Positions 22,601 through 30,343 of a DNA stretch of 64,000 nt are shown piece after piece. Both the position numbers and the translations under genes were made by a program. Position 1 is the stretch's first letter, and every line of letters starts with the position of its first letter. The DNA is from Dryococelus australis. Taxonomy: Eukaryota; Arthropoda; Insecta; Phasmatodea; Phasmatidae. Below the pieces are notes generated by a model. That model was not told where the DNA came from, did no database searches, and saw nothing but the letters and a program-made list of their open reading frames with translations. Where the stretch lies: contig CM057005.1 of assembly GCA_029891345.1 (NCBI GenBank), positions 65,977,760 through 66,041,759 of the forward strand. Reading direction: 5' to 3'.

Positions 22601-24260
22601 GTATTTATGGTTCGTACCTGTAAATGTTTGAATTGAAGGATTTAAAGTCACACCTGACACCAAAAGTTCACTCACGTTTCAGTACAAAAATATTCAATGT
22701 TACACATGGAATATTATCTCTATTGTAATTTTCATTAAAAAATTTTTTCACCATGAGTATTTTGTTCTGTTTTGTGTAAAATTAGTGTTAGTTCGTTATG
22801 TTTTCTGAAGTGTACTTGTTTAATGCATTTTTGATAAATTTATGAATTCTTATTTCAAGTATAAATCTAGTGTTTTACTATGTACTTTTTTTCAACTAGA
22901 CATACCACACCAATATTCAAATATCTGGTTATTACAGTGTGGCTAAAGTGTGGAATAAGGTTAAAATAACAACATAATACCTTCCTGAAATCTCAATCAA
23001 TAAAAAATGATTTCAAACTAAAGTTTCTCAGGCCCCCCATATACAGAGGCTTAGCAGAGGCTCACACATTTATAATTTTTTTTGGCAGACATTCTGCTTT
23101 GAGAAATACATACCTCCCAACGATACAGTAAACCTATTGCCCTACATTAACATATAATATTGGTGGTGTAATAAAAGAGAGATTTTCAGTACATGAGGAA
23201 GGATATGGACGTCTTCCAGTGTTTTATGTGTAAAAGCAGCCCAATTCAATCTCACCGACAATTAGTACAAGCTAGCGTGATTAATCTTTTATGCTATTGT
23301 ATTGGGTCCTCCTACACACAGACACAAAACTATTTACACTTGCATTAATTACTACCACATCACTAATACAATTCTAAACTCAACAACTGAAAACCACTAC
23401 AACAGTTGATCAATTAAACTGTTATTTTATAAACACTAGAATGTTTGTTATAAACACAATTTTTTTTTTTGCTTCATAAGAATTTGGGCCTATTAATTTG
23501 GAATGTCAAATGTTCACACATCCTTAATGAACAACTTAACATAACAATTTGTAACTTTCACTGCAGCCAGTGGAGTCACCGTGGCTGAGCGATTAACATG
23601 CTCGCCTCCCACCAAGGCAAACCGGGTTTAATCCCCAGCCGGGTCACCGGATTTTCGCAAGTGGGAATTATGCCAGACGATGCCGTTGGTCTGCAGGTTT
23701 TCTTGGGGATCTCCCATTTCCCCTGCTCCCATCATCCTGGCGCAACTCCATAATCACCTCAATCACCCTCATCGTTTCTCAAGACCTCGCTGTTAAGAGC
23801 CACTAAAATCTCTTCACACTCACTGCAGCCAGTATTTTCCTTTATATTATTTTAATTTTTTTTTTTTTTAATCAATTCCAACATTTTTTCAAAACTTGTG
23901 AATTTGATACAAACTAAGTTCCGCATTAGCACCTTTTATGAGCCATAACATCATATCCCAGTAAACAAAAATACCCAGAGAAACCAAAACAACCTTATAA
24001 TTTAATGCCATAGAGCAGATCAATTCAAATAACAATATTGATTATAACATAGTGTTAATACCTGAAGCTGTGCGATCACACTGAGGAGACATGTTAATGG
24101 AGGACAGCTGCACACTGCTGAGGGTGGCTGGAGCCGCTCCGACATCTTTCTTCTCCAGTTTGATGGAAGGACTTGGGCATGGCACATTTTCATCACTACC
24201 ATCCTCACGCAGGAATGCTTCGAGCAGCCCAATATCACATACCTCGTTATCAGCATTCAT
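4492..24260 (-). CDS. MCM10: MCM10 replication initiation factor, N-terminal six exons
   Basis: Mcm10 binds single-stranded DNA, the CMG helicase and DNA polymerase alpha, and is needed to activate replication origins in the nucleus. Six exons join without a phase conflict: 24260-24062, 20463-20076, 15062-14900, 9577-9426, 9349-9254 and 4663-4492 (199, 388, 163, 152, 96 and 172 nt). They give about 390 residues. An acidic leucine-rich N-terminus is followed by the OB-fold from about residue 187 (FGIRIVNPLISS, then GAEYAIWRISDL and LGILNPKPL) and a zinc finger from about residue 330 (KKNGDNC, CEYCVFH), then a basic RGLDKLRNKVLGKNE. The vertebrate protein is about 875 residues, so the C-terminal half is outside the window. 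I chose the start at 24260 because the context is aacATGA and the protein begins like other Mcm10 N-termini (DIGLLEAFL). Introns range from 76 bp to about 5.3 kb and are full of transposons. Confidence 0.93.
5220..6560 (+). promoter_or_regulatory. Two LTR-like promoter segments
   Basis: TATATAAG boxes lie at 5686-5693 and 6141-6148 on the plus strand. The first is followed by 'agagcgcttgacc' and the second by 'tccgtgcacagtggggctcc', with AATAAA-type signals near 6503. An open stretch at 5384-5692 encodes a proline- and threonine-rich peptide that ends at the first TATA box, so it is probably U3 rather than protein. These look like remnants of LTR retrotransposons inside the MCM10 intron, antisense to the gene. 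No family can be assigned and no paired LTR was found. Confidence 0.3.
7780..8190. repeat. Dispersed 'cctagcctgaayaaggcc' motif, three copies
   Basis: Related 18-mers occur at about 7790 (cctaagcaaggcc, degenerate), 8062 (cctagcctgaacaaggcc) and 8155 (cctagcctgaataaggcc), separated by non-repeated DNA. They could be decayed tandem units or a subterminal motif of an element. No coding content is assigned. Confidence 0.35.
8295..8651 (+). CDS. Unrecognised open frame of 118 codons in the intron
   Basis: This is an open stretch in the LTR-like part of the MCM10 intron, antisense to the gene. Its peptide is rich in proline, serine and threonine, with a single Cys pair (SSCQVC) near residue 80. 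I recognise no domain. The setting suggests the remains of a gag-like region or chance; codon use and homology could not be tested. Reported only because it is the longest plus-strand frame in the segment. Confidence 0.12.
   Translation: MKVILSVNTHSEPLFGPGIKIDEPAHPELKAILQDRDTLLGIYWTYSAIDCSDYLIPEPSTSELIRSLPTPPKLRPVGSSCQVCTTAGEFITIRIPPQAPSCRKIATSTPECADAQTN
9254..9349 (-). CDS. MCM10: MCM10 coding exon 5
   Basis: Acceptor tgtttcacag at 9350; donor TCCAG|gttggt at 9254; phase 2 in and out. Encodes DGSGDEAAVSVDNPQKVMIM, then GTSKDFGMCKS. This matches the family segment L-S-(V/I)-D-x-P-Q-K-V-L-I-M-G-x-x-x-D-x-G-x-C-K, which joins the OB-fold to the zinc finger. The intron separating it from exon 4 (9350-9425) is only 76 bp, the shortest in the gene. 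Confidence 0.96.
9426..9577 (-). CDS. MCM10: MCM10 coding exon 4 (OB-fold, core strands)
   Basis: Acceptor cttgttgtag at 9578; donor AACCG|gtaaaa at 9426; phase 0 in, phase 2 out. Encodes GAEYAIWRISDLKAG, then SVFLFGKSFKELWKT and GTVLGILNPKPLDN. These match the conserved Mcm10 series (F)SIWKLNDL, VSLFLFG, LWKTEQGTVVGILN. The residues belong to the central OB-fold strands that contact single-stranded DNA. Confidence 0.96.
12813..12862. mobile_element. Solo end of MITE family A
   Basis: The segment around 'gactgttcactgtaaaatgaaaacttttgaaagccctgcctaag' matches the terminal inverted repeat of the MITE family that is abundant after 49 kb. No second end occurs nearby, so this is a truncated copy. 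Confidence 0.5.
12870..14400 (+). promoter_or_regulatory. LTR-like island
   Basis: CpG-richer DNA with a plus-strand TATAAATA box at 13363-13370. The box is followed by repeats of 'ctctctaagtctgg' and 'gtctgcgaggactctctc' (13430-13500), and AATAAA signals lie near 13092. An open stretch at 13975-14313 carries a mixed-charge peptide (QSRQQHKECRALERAEIANP) with no recognised domain. The picture fits an old LTR plus adjoining internal sequence of an LTR element that is broken. Family and age cannot be set. Confidence 0.3.
14900..15062 (-). CDS. MCM10: MCM10 coding exon 3 (OB-fold, first part)
   Basis: Acceptor accaccag at 15063; donor CAGAAG|gtttgt at 14900; phase 2 in, phase 0 out. Encodes NPLISSISLKERMVGRQVV, then ANLKRHLLREDHSADWVIGG. 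This follows the vertebrate Mcm10 pattern of a conserved NPL/SGRK segment, then helix and DWVTFGVI. It forms the first part of the DNA-binding OB-fold. Confidence 0.95.
15305..15450 (-). repeat. tRNA-derived SINE, degenerate fragment
   Basis: On the minus strand the segment contains the B-box-like 'aggttcaattccc' and the SINE body motif 'catgtgggaaacc' in the same order as the better copies at 15.8 and 16.4 kb. It is strongly diverged and short. Confidence 0.5.
15820..16078 (-). repeat. tRNA-derived SINE copy
   Basis: On the minus strand the copy starts with a tRNA-like head, 'gccacagtggtgtagtggtt' (A-box region), then the B box 'gggtttgattccc'. The shared body follows: 'ggattttcgcaagtgg', 'gtttggctggttttctcgag' and 'ggtgctgctccatac', ending in a 'ccaaatctcttcat' tail. 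Family members lie at 16.4, 23.6 and 60.4 kb. Confidence 0.8.
16218..16305 (-). repeat. SINE 3' fragment
   Basis: Only the tail half of the SINE is present: 'ggtgctctgtactcacctcac' through 'cactcacgacttcgttaag' and 'gagccaccccaatc' on the minus strand. It lies between two better copies in the same orientation. Confidence 0.5.
16350..16601 (-). repeat. tRNA-derived SINE copy
   Basis: Read on the minus strand it begins 'ggggccacggtgactgagca', then a B box 'ggttcaatccctgg', then 'gattttcgcaagtgggaatc', 'ggcaggttttctctgggatc' and a 'caaatctcttcac' tail. Head and body match the copy at 23572-23819 closely. It is the best preserved of the four same-strand copies in this intron. Confidence 0.82.
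16830..17255 (+). mobile_element. MITE family A, copy 1
   Basis: The left end is tataggctgttcacagtaaa and the right end 'atagtaaagaacctttaca' is its degraded inverted repeat. The interior carries family landmarks in order: 'actgcccctatctgcatgca', 'aagttggaaacg', 'tttacttttgtagtaatttcac', 'ggcggaagaatacgca' and 'agatcttaagcaggac'. There is no coding capacity. The length of about 426 bp matches other full copies. Confidence 0.8.
17290..18750 (-). promoter_or_regulatory. LTR-like island on the minus strand
   Basis: A minus-strand TATATAAG box lies at 18368-18361, followed downstream by 'gcagtgcgctgcctgcagaa' and a CpG-richer stretch to about 17.3 kb. An open stretch of 134 codons (17699-17295) has no recognised domain. 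The arrangement suggests a U3-R-U5 segment and adjoining internal remnant of an LTR element, in the same orientation as MCM10. It is broken. Family is unknown. Confidence 0.28.
20076..20463 (-). CDS. MCM10: MCM10 coding exon 2
   Basis: Acceptor ttattgcag at 20464; donor GATTGT|gtaagc at 20076. It enters in phase 1 and leaves in phase 2. The 388 nt encode a charged linker with a KKKISRQFLKERDC stretch, an acidic DSSDDEDN cluster, and NYSGYGRMVKHLL. It ends in DPIFGIRI, the entry strand of the OB-fold. The middle is low-complexity and poorly conserved in the family, so identity rests on the C-terminal motif and on splice-phase agreement with the next exon. Confidence 0.9.
21240..21360. mobile_element. 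Diverged fragment of hAT-like family A
   Basis: The phrases 'tttttgccaataccgatacg' and 'aaagccaataccagtg' repeat the subterminal sequence just inside element A at 760-840 ('ttttgccaataccaatgg', 'gccgataccag'). Neither terminal repeat is clear, so this is a truncated relative. Confidence 0.4.
23558..23833 (+). repeat. Young tRNA-derived SINE with perfect target duplication
   Basis: The SINE body (23572-23819) is flanked by an exact 14-bp direct repeat, TCACTGCAGCCAGT, at 23558-23571 and 23820-23833. The head 'accgtggctgagcgattaac' carries the A-box region and 'gggtttaatcccc' the B box. The body has 'ggattttcgcaagtgggaat', 'ggtttt' with 'ggggatctccc', and a 'taaaatctcttcac' tail. The perfect duplication shows a LINE-driven insertion recent compared with the other copies. 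It lies in MCM10 intron 1, antisense to the gene. Confidence 0.88.
24062..24260 (-). CDS. MCM10: MCM10 coding exon 1
   Basis: Encodes the acidic N-terminus beginning MNADNEVCDIGLLEAFLRED, which resembles the short acidic leucine-rich start of other Mcm10 proteins. The exon ends TCAG|gtatta in phase 1. Upstream on the minus strand a perfect donor consensus AAG|GTAAGT occurs at 24425/24424 and a weaker acceptor, ctgcag, ends at 24292. A non-coding 5' exon ending at 24425 with a 133-bp intron is therefore plausible but unproven. That exon would carry an upstream ATG (24430) out of frame with the main start. Confidence 0.82.
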
Positions 24261-24544
24261 GTTTACAAAACGGTGCACGGGCTCTCTCTCTCTGCAGTTG
24301 GCTATCAATTATGAGCAGGACCAAACTGTAAAACACTGTTGTGAGGCTTTGTACAGGAGTTCAATTACACCAGAGCCACAGATGCAGCAAAATGCCAGTC
24401 AAACAAAGTAACATTGTAACTTACCTTCATGTACAACTTACAAAAACAGAAATGGAAAATACAGCAAGTTTCATGTGTATGAGGTGCTTCGTGGGTTGTA
24501 AGCCACAATAGAGAGCATCAGTGGGGGAGACAATATCGGAGGAA

Positions 24545-24835
24545 GAGGAGGTTACGTCAGGGGTACACAGGGTAGCGTGTTGGGTCCTTTGTAATTTACC
24601 ATAATGGTAAATGACATGGGTTTGGGGATTAGGGGAAAAATCAGATTATTTGCAGACAATTGTGTTGTATATGCTGAGGCGGGAGAGGGAAGCGGAAATT
24701 TACAGGCGGACATTGATAAGATATGGCTGTGGGCCAGAAAAATAAAATGAAGATAAATGTAAGAAAAACTAAGGTAGTGAGGTTCACAAGGAAGATGATG
24801 ATAAGCAGGGACATGTACAGATGGGAGGGATAAAA
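24545..24835 (+). pseudogene. LINE reverse transcriptase fragment
   Basis: Translation of the plus strand gives GTQGSVLGPL (family GVPQGSVLGPLLF), then a stop, then IMVNDM, KIRLFADNCVVYAE, LQADIDKIWLWARK and, in a shifted frame after about 24750, MKINVRKTKVVRF. This is the palm of a non-LTR retrotransposon RT, of Jockey/CR1 type by motif style. The catalytic FADD is FADN here (24649-24660), and there is at least one stop and one frameshift, so the copy is dead. It lies about 120 bp upstream of the putative MCM10 5' exon, on the opposite strand. Confidence 0.78.
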
Positions 24836-24849
24836 GAAACAGTAGAATA

Positions 24850-26460
24850 TAAGTGTTGTACACTTTCTAATGGGTGGTACTGTGCATATCTGGACAACCC
24901 CATTGTCATGCTTATGATTTTAAGACTGTACCACAATCTACAGAGCCATTATTGTAACTGTATCTAGGTACACATAATCCATACCTATAACACCCAACGC
25001 AGTAAAACTGTATGTTTTCATTTACACTATCTGCCAATAGGATTTCACTTGAGAAAAATTGACGAAATTATTTGAATTTAACTTTGTGCCAGTTGGATAC
25101 TTGTTTTATATATGATTTTACCTTCTATTTTTATCTGGTTAGTTATTATGTATGGTTGTAGCAAGCATCATTGTACAGAAGTTATGGTTACTGGTATGGT
25201 TTTGGTTATTTTGGCATCAGTTAAAGAACTTATTTTTTGGTATTAGCTGAACAGGCCCACATATTTTATGGCATGTTTACTTCCGCTACAATTTGAAATA
25301 TTTCCTTAAGTAAACAATTTAATTTTAAACACTTTAAACGATCTAACTATCTGCATCACAATTAAAGTATATTAAAACAAATAAAGTGCAAATTACCTTC
25401 ACATTAACTAATATAAAAAAATTACACACATCACTACTGAAAAAAGATAAACACGCATGTTGCGATACTACTTAAGTAAGGCCGGTCTACAGTTGATTTA
25501 ACACACAAGCTCAGCTCGAATCTGCTTGAGTCCAAAGATGTTAGAACGAACAAAGATACTTGAATCGGCCTTCAATCAAAATACCAGTATAGCACGAGTA
25601 CAGAAAGTAGTCTTATACAACACAAAAAGGCCTGGCTCAAATATTAATTTGAACAGCCAAGAGAGACCAATAAAATCGAATAAATCTCAAAAGCTCAAAA
25701 TCTTCATAATGCAAAAGGCCCAAAATTCGAAAGTCCATTTAATTTGAGTGGCGGGGGGGAGCGGGTTAGCTTCTCCTCGCCACCACAAACCAACTGAGAA
25801 CTAACTGGGTGGCCAAGGTCCCTCACAAGGGATCCATCCACCCCGGCGCTGAGGGAGTAGCGTCCCAGTGATGTAAAATGGCGGTGGTGCGTGAATTCGC
25901 CAAGTTTAATCACCGTAAAGAATATCTCAAGGGACGTTTACACAATGCGAGATAATGACAGTTTATCAAGGTTAACTGACAGATAATCTCGATTATGTGT
26001 ATCTTATATATCACCACTCAGATTACTTTCGATTTTCAATGAATATCCAGATCAAGTATTAACCCGACGATTTCGGTGGTTTAAGTCACATTATCGCACT
26101 TAAAATGAAAACATAAACAAATACTTTCGAAAGGTGACGAAAGGGTAAAGTTATTTAATCGAAAAAGAGAAAATGGTGAGCCATTGTTGAAGAGGAAAGT
26201 AATTACGAGGATTTTATTGTTCGTCGTCCCCATTGTTTACATGAAACAAAAAATTATTCTGAACTTTACGACAGAGGTTAAAGTAGGTACACTTTCCCCT
26301 TTTGTCAATACGTGATTGTATGTATAGTGCCCAGTTGCAACATCGACGTTCGAAACTCGATCCTAGATCGGATGTAAAATGTTTTGTTTTCCTTTTTTCT
26401 ATGATAATCTTACATACGGTCTAGCATCGAGTTTCGAGACGATTGTCAAACAGACTATAT
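24850..26460. other. Intergenic, with one GC-rich patch
   Basis: Mostly AT-rich with no recognised gene. A GC-rich patch at about 25745-25920, read on the minus strand, has 'ggcgaattcacgcaccaccg' and 'cagcgccggggtgg'. It could be a promoter or a piece of a repeat. It lies 1.5 kb upstream of MCM10 exon 1 in the right orientation, but nothing proves a link. Confidence 0.3.
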
Positions 26461-26464
26461 TGTG

Positions 26465-26615
26465 TGACATGTGCCTCGTTTCCCAGCCCTAGACTGTTCC
26501 AACTTGTGGAGGTGAAACCTGTCAAGTCAGCTGACCACCACCGTCCGTATGTGAGTACAATCCAGTGTGACGTTTGCGCGACCCAGTATGATCCGAATAG
26601 GCATCATGTATTAAA
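26465..26615 (+). repeat. LTR-like direct repeat, left copy
   Basis: This segment, starting TGACATGTGCC, aligns with 38391-38540 (starting TGAAGTGTTCC) through 'gtggaggtgaaa', 'agctgacc', 'accgtccg', 'atgtgagtac' and 'cagtatgatccgaat', at roughly 80% identity by eye. The right copy follows a purine-rich tract at the end of the Gypsy fossil, so both are probably LTR pieces of one family. Whether both belong to a single insertion 12 kb long is not established. Confidence 0.5.
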
Positions 26616-26834
26616 AAAAACTGTATAATGGGGATATGCGAAAATCCTAGCTCGAATAAAGCTGTCTGAAGGCGAACGCGATGCGCGCACTATCTAGCGG
26701 CTTTGGACTGATGAACACTCCCAGCTGTGTAGAGTAAAACAACAATAACGCTAATATCTACTGCTTAATAAACACTTTTCTTTGTTTATGCTAATATATT
26801 TCGTGTGTGATTTTCTGTTGCACTGCAATTGCAT

Positions 26835-27700
26835 GGACAATATGTGCAGTTTATGGTTGCAGTTATAACAATCTGAAAAAATTCATCTAACTCGTTTCCC
26901 CAAAATCCAAGATGTTTATTGACTGATACACAAGAAATACTTTGCAAACTACGATTTTTATTGTTCTAATGCATGTTCAAAATGTATACATTACCTCCTA
27001 CCTGTTTTTTTTTACCCTTCAAATCCATAAAATACTACTAAAAACGATTAATGTGCTTTATTTCAATAGTGGCCTGTGGGTATTGACCTGCAGAAGGGAG
27101 GATTTGAATATGGTTTTTAAGAAGTATGGAAAAGACAAACTGTACAAGGTTTATCAAGTTTGTTTAGCTCACTTTTCTGAGCATAATTTCAAAGATCGCA
27201 ACCTGAAATGTCGAGGGTAAGTAGTGCGTTTATATATCTATTAGTTCTCTGTGTCATTTTTATCATGCTAATTTAGGTGTAGGTGAATGTAGTTATGGAT
27301 AAGGAAGGGTTTTTTTTTCTGTTTGCAGACTCAAAAATTGGGTAGTGCCATCGTTAGGACTTAACAGAAATGACAATCACACACAAAAGTGACCGAGCCC
27401 TAAAAAAAGAAGGGTCTGTATAGATGAATCCAGTCGTAATCATGTAGCAGCAGATGACAAGTTACGTACGTACAGTCTGTGTTGAATGAAATATGTATTC
27501 GATTTTTAAAGGTAGTTTAATAATCAATAAAGTTATTTTTCTTTTACGCCCTTCAATAGCAGACCGTCTGACAGAGCCTGAAGAAGATAACACAACAAAG
27601 AATCTTCATGAAACGACACAAAAAATGACACTATGCACAAAAATTTATAAGTAAGTACAGGAAAATTATTTCAAAATTGCAAGATGACAAGAAGATACTA
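26835..27700 (+). pseudogene. Decayed THAP-domain gene, several exons
   Basis: THAP domains are C2CH zinc-binding DNA-recognition modules found in P-element-like transposases and in proteins derived from them. The first half appears as ICAVYGCSYNNLKK (26842-26885) followed in another frame by HLTRFPK. The second half, after an acceptor-like 'ttatttcaatag' near 27070, reads GLWVLTCRREDLNMVFKKYG and YQVCLAHFSEHNFKDRN. A donor (CGAGG|gtaagt, 27216) and an acceptor (tttgcag, 27329) join in phase to give GLKNWVVPSL, the typical THAP end. A basic PSPKKRR stretch and charged exon-like pieces follow (27560-27700). The frame change in the first half and lack of a fitting start suggest a pseudogene. 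It could instead be a transposon remnant. Confidence 0.62.
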
Positions 27701-28204
27701 CATGTAAAAATTATCACTCACATCAGAACGCATATTTTGGGTTTGGGTAAACAGTTTTCTCATATGATTTCTGGGCTGGGCTGCTTAATCCACATAATGT
27801 CCGCATTTACTCAAAACAATATGATGAAACAAATTTGTAGGACCCAAACCAGGTAGCAGTGGATTTGTACGATGGTGTTATTAAATAATATGGAATGATT
27901 TTTCTTTTTTTTAATTTCTTCAAGAAAGTAGGGAGGGTGTTAATAATAAATTAATGCAGAAGGAATGTCGGCAACCCACAGTAATATGCGATGACTGCAA
28001 GCAGTTGTTTTATGACAAAAATATAAATGTTTTGATAAAATGTTATGTCATGAGAAAAATTAAGAATTAAAATCAAAAGTGCCTAACAAGAAAAATCTTA
28101 AAGCTACAAAGTAATGCACATTTAAGTGTTAATACATCAGTGTGCTGGGAAAATTTTAAGCTCTCAAAGTGATTGTATTAGTATTTAATTACGGCGATAA
28201 TTTA
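27700..28204. other. No recognised feature
   Basis: AT-rich sequence with short THAP-gene-like pieces at most. I see no splice-supported exon or repeat boundary. Confidence 0.4.
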
Positions 28205-28965
28205 CTAAACATAATGTAAATGTTCTTTTGTGTATAATTTTAATAATGGCATACACTGGAACCACATATCGTATGTAAATCGTAATTTATTTACATAAGT
28301 TTTCTGAATACCTTCTCTATTAGTTGGGGGTAGCATCAATCCCATTGTTGCTAACAGTAGTAGAATTCCGCTACTCATAGCAATGCCGTTTATTCGCCAC
28401 CACTCCTGTTCACTCTGCATGATGGAGGTGACATGATGTTGGGTGTCTGTACACTGTAGTTGTGGAGTTAAAATGCTGTCCTGCAAGTTGTCAACCTCGA
28501 GTTCTGCTTCCTCACGAGCCTCGATTAAGGCACAACTTACACGGCCCTCGCCAATTGTTTGGGTGGTTGGCTGTGGTAGGGAGAAGTAGGTCGTCCCACT
28601 CTTCTTGGTCCACCACTACTATTTAGCCTGGTGCGGACAAGAGCTCGTCTACTAGCTGATTCTCAGCTCCTTGTATGTGCCCCACCTCGAAATCGTACAC
28701 TTGGAGGAGTAGCATGCTAATTTGATTCTGGCTTATTTCATGGTGTGAAGCCAGAGTAAGTACTGGTTGTCAGTTTGTAGTGTGAACCGTAGGTACTCTA
28801 GATATGCCCTGTACCATTTCACAACCCACACTACGGCCACACACTCTCACTCATGCATGTCTATCTACCCTCAGTTGCCCCGTTTATCTTGGTTATCTTC
28901 AATTTGATAAAGGACTGCTCCCAAACCCTGCTCACAACCATTAGACGCAAAAACCATTGAAGGGA
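28205..28965 (-). mobile_element. Fossil Gypsy-type piece (RNase H and start of integrase region)
   Basis: Read on the minus strand, 28965-28500 carries RNase H landmarks of Ty3/Gypsy elements: GLGAVLYQ, then a short EWYRAYLEYL-like segment, and a YDFEV-like core ahead of a run of acidic residues. The stretch to 28205 matches the linker toward integrase (EQEWWRINGI). It is broken in several places and cut off abruptly where the left inverted-repeat arm begins. No LTR can be attached to it. It is probably old. Confidence 0.6.
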
Positions 28966-30343
28966 ACACTGGAATAAGCGGTACCGCTTATTCTCACAGC
29001 TTTCCGATGTGCGCGATGTCGATGGGCCCTGTGGTCAAATCCGGAGTGCGACGTGGCTCCACGTGGTATCAAAAAAGGGGAATCACATTTACGCAGAAAG
29101 TGCAAAGTGGAGAGCGGCTCCCTAGCCACATTAATAAATAGGGGCATTTTAAGCGGTAATTGCACCACAATGAACTAGGGAAACCGCCCGCTCCAGCATA
29201 GAGACTTCATAACATATCATAGCTCCGAAACTAGTGATGAAATCCGTGTGTCGTCATATCCATGCATATTCCTGTAATTATCACCATTACGACCCACATC
29301 GATATTAAAATGTTAATTATAAGAGTGAAAATGTAATCATCTATCGAGAATCGGCCACCTGAGGCATCATTTCATTTACTAATACCCATAAAGTGTGGTG
29401 ACATACTCGTGATGTCACATACTTAGCCATATCTGGGGCTCCAGCATTCACGAGTATGTCACAACATGTTTTAATTCTGTAATCATAATTATGTACAATG
29501 TCAGTTTCACCAATCATGTTGATTAATAAGTCCCATATTTTCATGTTTTTCATTTTGGCACTGCAATTGCCGGATGTGCGGCGAAGCCAACTCCATGTCG
29601 TTAATCAGACTTCAGCACTCCAGACGACTGGCAGGGCAGACAGTAAGCTCCACGTTACCACCCTCGGCACTTCTATTTAAACTATAATCATTCAATTCAA
29701 TATTTAACGTTAATTACAGAACATTGGATTACTTAGCTGAGGGGTGATCTCGCTGTATGCTGAGGTATCAAACCAGGACTTCATGCGTGAGACACGTTTT
29801 TACTTAATTATAACTTAAGGTCTATGCCTTATTTTTAATAGTAGTGACAACCAGCAGGTTCAGAGTGCCGGGTCCACTTAACCACGGGATCTCGATCTCG
29901 TGTGCAGCAACATTTCGTCGTAACTTTTTTTAAAGTAATAAAACATTCATACCCAAATTAGATGTATTTTATTGCATTAACTCTCTTGAGTTTGTCAGGT
30001 ACTTCGTCCTAATAACAGCATCAACTTTAAAGTGCATTTCAATGTATCTTTTGCATTTACGGGCATGCCTCCCTCAAGCAGAATAATTTCTGTAATAACA
30101 TAGGTATGCGAAGTGGTCGACAGCTTCACCCCAAAGGAAATATCTTATATTCAACATAATGTAACTGACAATTAAATTAGCACTCCTTTATATTGACTGC
30201 GTATCAAGAGTCGCAGTTGGCTGGATGAACCCATTCAACATCGTTCGCTCTCCGAATATGGCGCCAGGTACATTATCAGTTCCTTTCTACACCTGCTCCC
30301 AGTCGGAACACGAACACATCACAGCACCTCTGGAGGTGCAACG
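28936..30343 (+). repeat. Left arm of a 1.4-kb inverted repeat pair
   Basis: The plus strand here matches the minus strand of 34028-32610 over the full length, at about 75-80% identity by eye. Anchors are 'gcagcaacatttc', 'ctgaagtctgattaacgaca' (as complement), 'catctatcgagaatc', 'atcaactttaaagtg' and 'cacgaacacatcacagcacc'. The outer end carries a minus-strand open frame (29168-28941) whose stop aligns with that of the right arm. The arms could be ends of one large element or two opposite copies of one repeat. Confidence 0.75.
28941..29168 (-). CDS. Outward-facing open frame in left arm, unknown
   Basis: The 75-residue frame contains FINVAREPLSTLHFLRKCDS and ends in GTAYSSVPFNGFCV. The mirror frame in the right arm reads LINAAREPLAALHFLRECDS and ends in RFPSTGCYV at the same stop. 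Both frames point outward and have stayed open despite roughly 20-25% DNA divergence, which hints at coding but could be chance over so short a length. I recognise no domain. Confidence 0.25.
   Translation of the reverse strand: MVQLPLKMPLFINVAREPLSTLHFLRKCDSPFLIPRGATSHSGFDHRAHRHRAHRKAVRISGTAYSSVPFNGFCV

Larger units (their letters stand above)
20464..24061 (-). other. MCM10: MCM10 intron 1 and its contents
   Basis: This intron is about 3.6 kb long and AT-rich. It carries a diverged piece of the element-A repeat (about 21.24-21.36 kb) and a young SINE (23572-23819). I see no other genes or exons. Confidence 0.65.

Noticed and set aside
24552-24863. Hydrophobic 103-residue protein on the minus strand
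   Set aside because: It is antisense to the LINE reverse transcriptase fragment, whose motifs are clear on the plus strand.
25704-25913. Host exon in the GC-rich patch
   Set aside because: The 69-codon frame has no domain, no convincing splice sites and no phase link to MCM10 exon 1.
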